From NCBI GenBank assembly GCA_964360145.1, contig CAYHWW010000196.1, forward strand, positions 1 through 6,000: 6,000 nt of DNA, given 5' to 3'. The DNA comes from CAYHWW01 sp964360145 (GTDB taxonomy: Bacteria > Bdellovibrionota > UBA1018 > CAYHWW01). The position numbers and the translations under genes were made by a program. Shown here piece by piece: positions 5,080 to 6,000 of the stretch. The notes beneath the pieces were generated by a model. It did no database searches, was not told the DNA's origin, and saw only the letters and a program-made list of their open reading frames with translations. Every line of letters begins with the position of its first letter. Within the stretch, counting starts at the first letter, position 1.

Positions 5080-5241
5080 CTAGTCGTTGAACGGAAGCAG
5101 TGCCGCACGCTCCCAGTGCGCGCGGGCTGACTTGCGAAATACGCGATAAGTCGTCATGGCGAAGAACGCCGCCACGCAGGCAAGCACCACCATGCCTATG
5201 GTGGGGGTCAGCCCCTGCGTTGAGATCCATTGGCGAATCAT
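5080..5241 (-). CDS. ccoQ: Small cbb3 oxidase subunit CcoQ (FixQ-like)
   Basis: This is a 53-residue ORF between ccoO and ccoP. It has one hydrophobic segment (residues about 13-31, TPTIGMVVLACVAAFFAMT) followed by YRVFRKSAR and a C-terminal AALLPFND. The small membrane helix followed by a basic stretch and LPFxD is typical of CcoQ, which stabilises the association of CcoP with the CcoNO core. The ATG at 5239-5241 overlaps the TGA stop of ccoO (ATGA, 4-bp overlap), with AGGAG 6 nt upstream, so translation is probably coupled. The stop is TAG at 5080-5082. The assignment rests on position, size and the C-terminal motif, since CcoQ is poorly conserved. Confidence 0.88.
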   Translation of the reverse strand: MIRQWISTQGLTPTIGMVVLACVAAFFAMTTYRVFRKSARAHWERAALLPFND

Positions 5242-6000
5242 AGGCCGCTCCTCACGCCTTTATAGTTCTTGTAGTCAGCACCGAGGCGCTGCAAGTACGC
5301 GATGAGGGCCACGATTTCTTTATTTTCAAGGCCCTCCCCTGCCCCATCTTGCTTCAACGTCGCCGCGATCCGCGCCGCATGGTCCCGGGCATTCTGTTCG
5401 CCGAGATCAACTTCATTCATTGAGTAAGGAACACCGAGGAAGCGCATCACGGAGAGGCGTTTCCTCACACCGATGAAATCGATGCTCGCCGTCGCCAACC
5501 ACGGATAGGAGGGCATCAGCGAAAGCGGCGTGACCTCCCGTGGGTCGATCATATGCCGGAAGTGCCAAAGGTCGGGGTACTTGCCCCCCACGCGGGCGAG
5601 GTCAGGGCCAATGCGGCGGCTCCCCCATTGGAAGGGATGGTCGTACATGGACTCTTCCGATCGTGAGTGGTCGCCGTAGCGCGCCACATCGAAGCGCAGG
5701 GGGCGGATCATCTGGGAATGGCAAACGTAACAGCCCTCCCTCGTGTAAATGTCCCTGCCCACCAGCTCCAGAGGCCGGTACGGTTTCACGTAGGCATATG
5801 CCTTCATGAAGTCCGGCTCTATGAGCAGCGGCGTGATCTGGACGATGCCGCCCACCGCTGCGGCGATGAGCGTGAGCACGGTGAACACCAGGGGCAGGCC
5901 CTCTAGCGCCCTGTGGAACTTCATCTCCATGAAGAAGGACGGGGTCACCCGCGGCAGCGCTGGCGCCTGCACATCATCTTCATGCTGATCCGCCGGGGCC
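5238..6000 (-). CDS. ccoO: cbb3-type cytochrome c oxidase subunit II (CcoO), 5' end unresolved, possibly fused to CcoN
   Basis: CcoO is a membrane-anchored monoheme cytochrome c of the cbb3 core. Numbered from the internal ATG at 5928-5930, a transmembrane helix spans about residues 13-36, GRDIYTREGCYVCHSQMIRP holds the heme site CYVCH (67-71), and YDHPFQWGSRRIGPDLARVGG is highly typical of the family. The probable axial Met is in SLMPSYPW (Met139), and the C-terminus is IAYLQRLGADYKNYKG. The reading frame is open beyond this ATG through a GTG at 5970-5972 to the window edge, and none of these starts has a convincing Shine-Dalgarno. The extra residues form a Pro/Ala/acidic stretch (APADQHEDDVQAPALP) that reads like a linker. 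A CcoN-CcoO fusion, known in some bacteria, is therefore possible; if there is none, the ATG at 5930 is the likely start (230 residues). It overlaps ccoQ by 4 bp. Confidence 0.93.
   Translation of the reverse strand, partial: APADQHEDDVQAPALPRVTPSFFMEMKFHRALEGLPLVFTVLTLIAAAVGGIVQITPLLIEPDFMKAYAYVKPYRPLELVGRDIYTREGCYVCHSQMIRPLRFDVARYGDHSRSEESMYDHPFQWGSRRIGPDLARVGGKYPDLWHFRHMIDPREVTPLSLMPSYPWLATASIDFIGVRKRLSVMRFLGVPYSMNEVDLGEQNARDHAARIAATLKQDGAGEGLENKEIVALIAYLQRLGADYKNYKGVRSGL

Overview
The window is GC-rich bacterial DNA, most likely from a Gram-negative aerobe or microaerobe. It carries a cbb3-type (heme-copper) cytochrome c oxidase operon, a bacterial phosphatidylglycerophosphate synthase, a PilZ (cyclic-di-GMP receptor type) protein and a tRNA-Gly with encoded CCA. 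A deltaproteobacterial lineage in the broad sense (Desulfobacterota or Myxococcota) would fit the long palindromic intergenic element and the oxidase gene order, but this is inference from remembered patterns and the phylum is not established. A run of exactly 100 N inside ccoG shows that this is a draft scaffold.

Layout, left to right. (1) Positions 1-1158, minus strand: a two-gene unit. A putatively secreted SRPBCC-like protein is read first, followed after 10 bp by a PilZ-domain protein that runs off the left edge. (2) Positions 1187-1315: a 129-bp nested palindrome with perfect 22-bp outer arms and a concentric 7-bp inner hairpin. It fills most of the gap between the SRPBCC gene and the divergent pgsA. 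(3) Positions 1349-1987, plus strand: pgsA. (4) Positions 2000-2525, minus strand: a RelE/ParE-type toxin and ribbon-helix-helix antitoxin with a clear sigma-70-like promoter whose 17-bp spacer is filled by a perfect palindrome, the likely autoregulatory operator. (5) Positions 2607-2753, minus strand: tRNA-Gly(GCC) and its intrinsic terminator. (6) Positions 2812-6000, minus strand: the cbb3 oxidase operon, in transcription order ccoO (possibly the C-terminal half of a CcoN-CcoO fusion), ccoQ, ccoP (single heme), ccoG (broken by the N gap) and a TauE/SafE-like membrane protein.

The right half codes for a high-affinity terminal oxidase. CcoO and CcoP are membrane-anchored c-type cytochromes that pass electrons to the catalytic CcoN subunit, which lies mainly beyond the right edge. 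CcoQ is a small accessory subunit, and CcoG is an iron-sulfur membrane protein needed for copper handling during assembly. The TauE/SafE-like protein often accompanies such clusters. The close spacing (overlaps of 4 and 20 bp, gaps of 15 and 22 bp) indicates a single transcript. No terminator is evident between this operon and the tRNA, so the tRNA may be partly cotranscribed.

No clearly new system is visible. The items most worth a second look are the nested palindrome between divergent genes, the single-heme CcoP with a possible CcoN-CcoO fusion, and the SRPBCC/PilZ pair.
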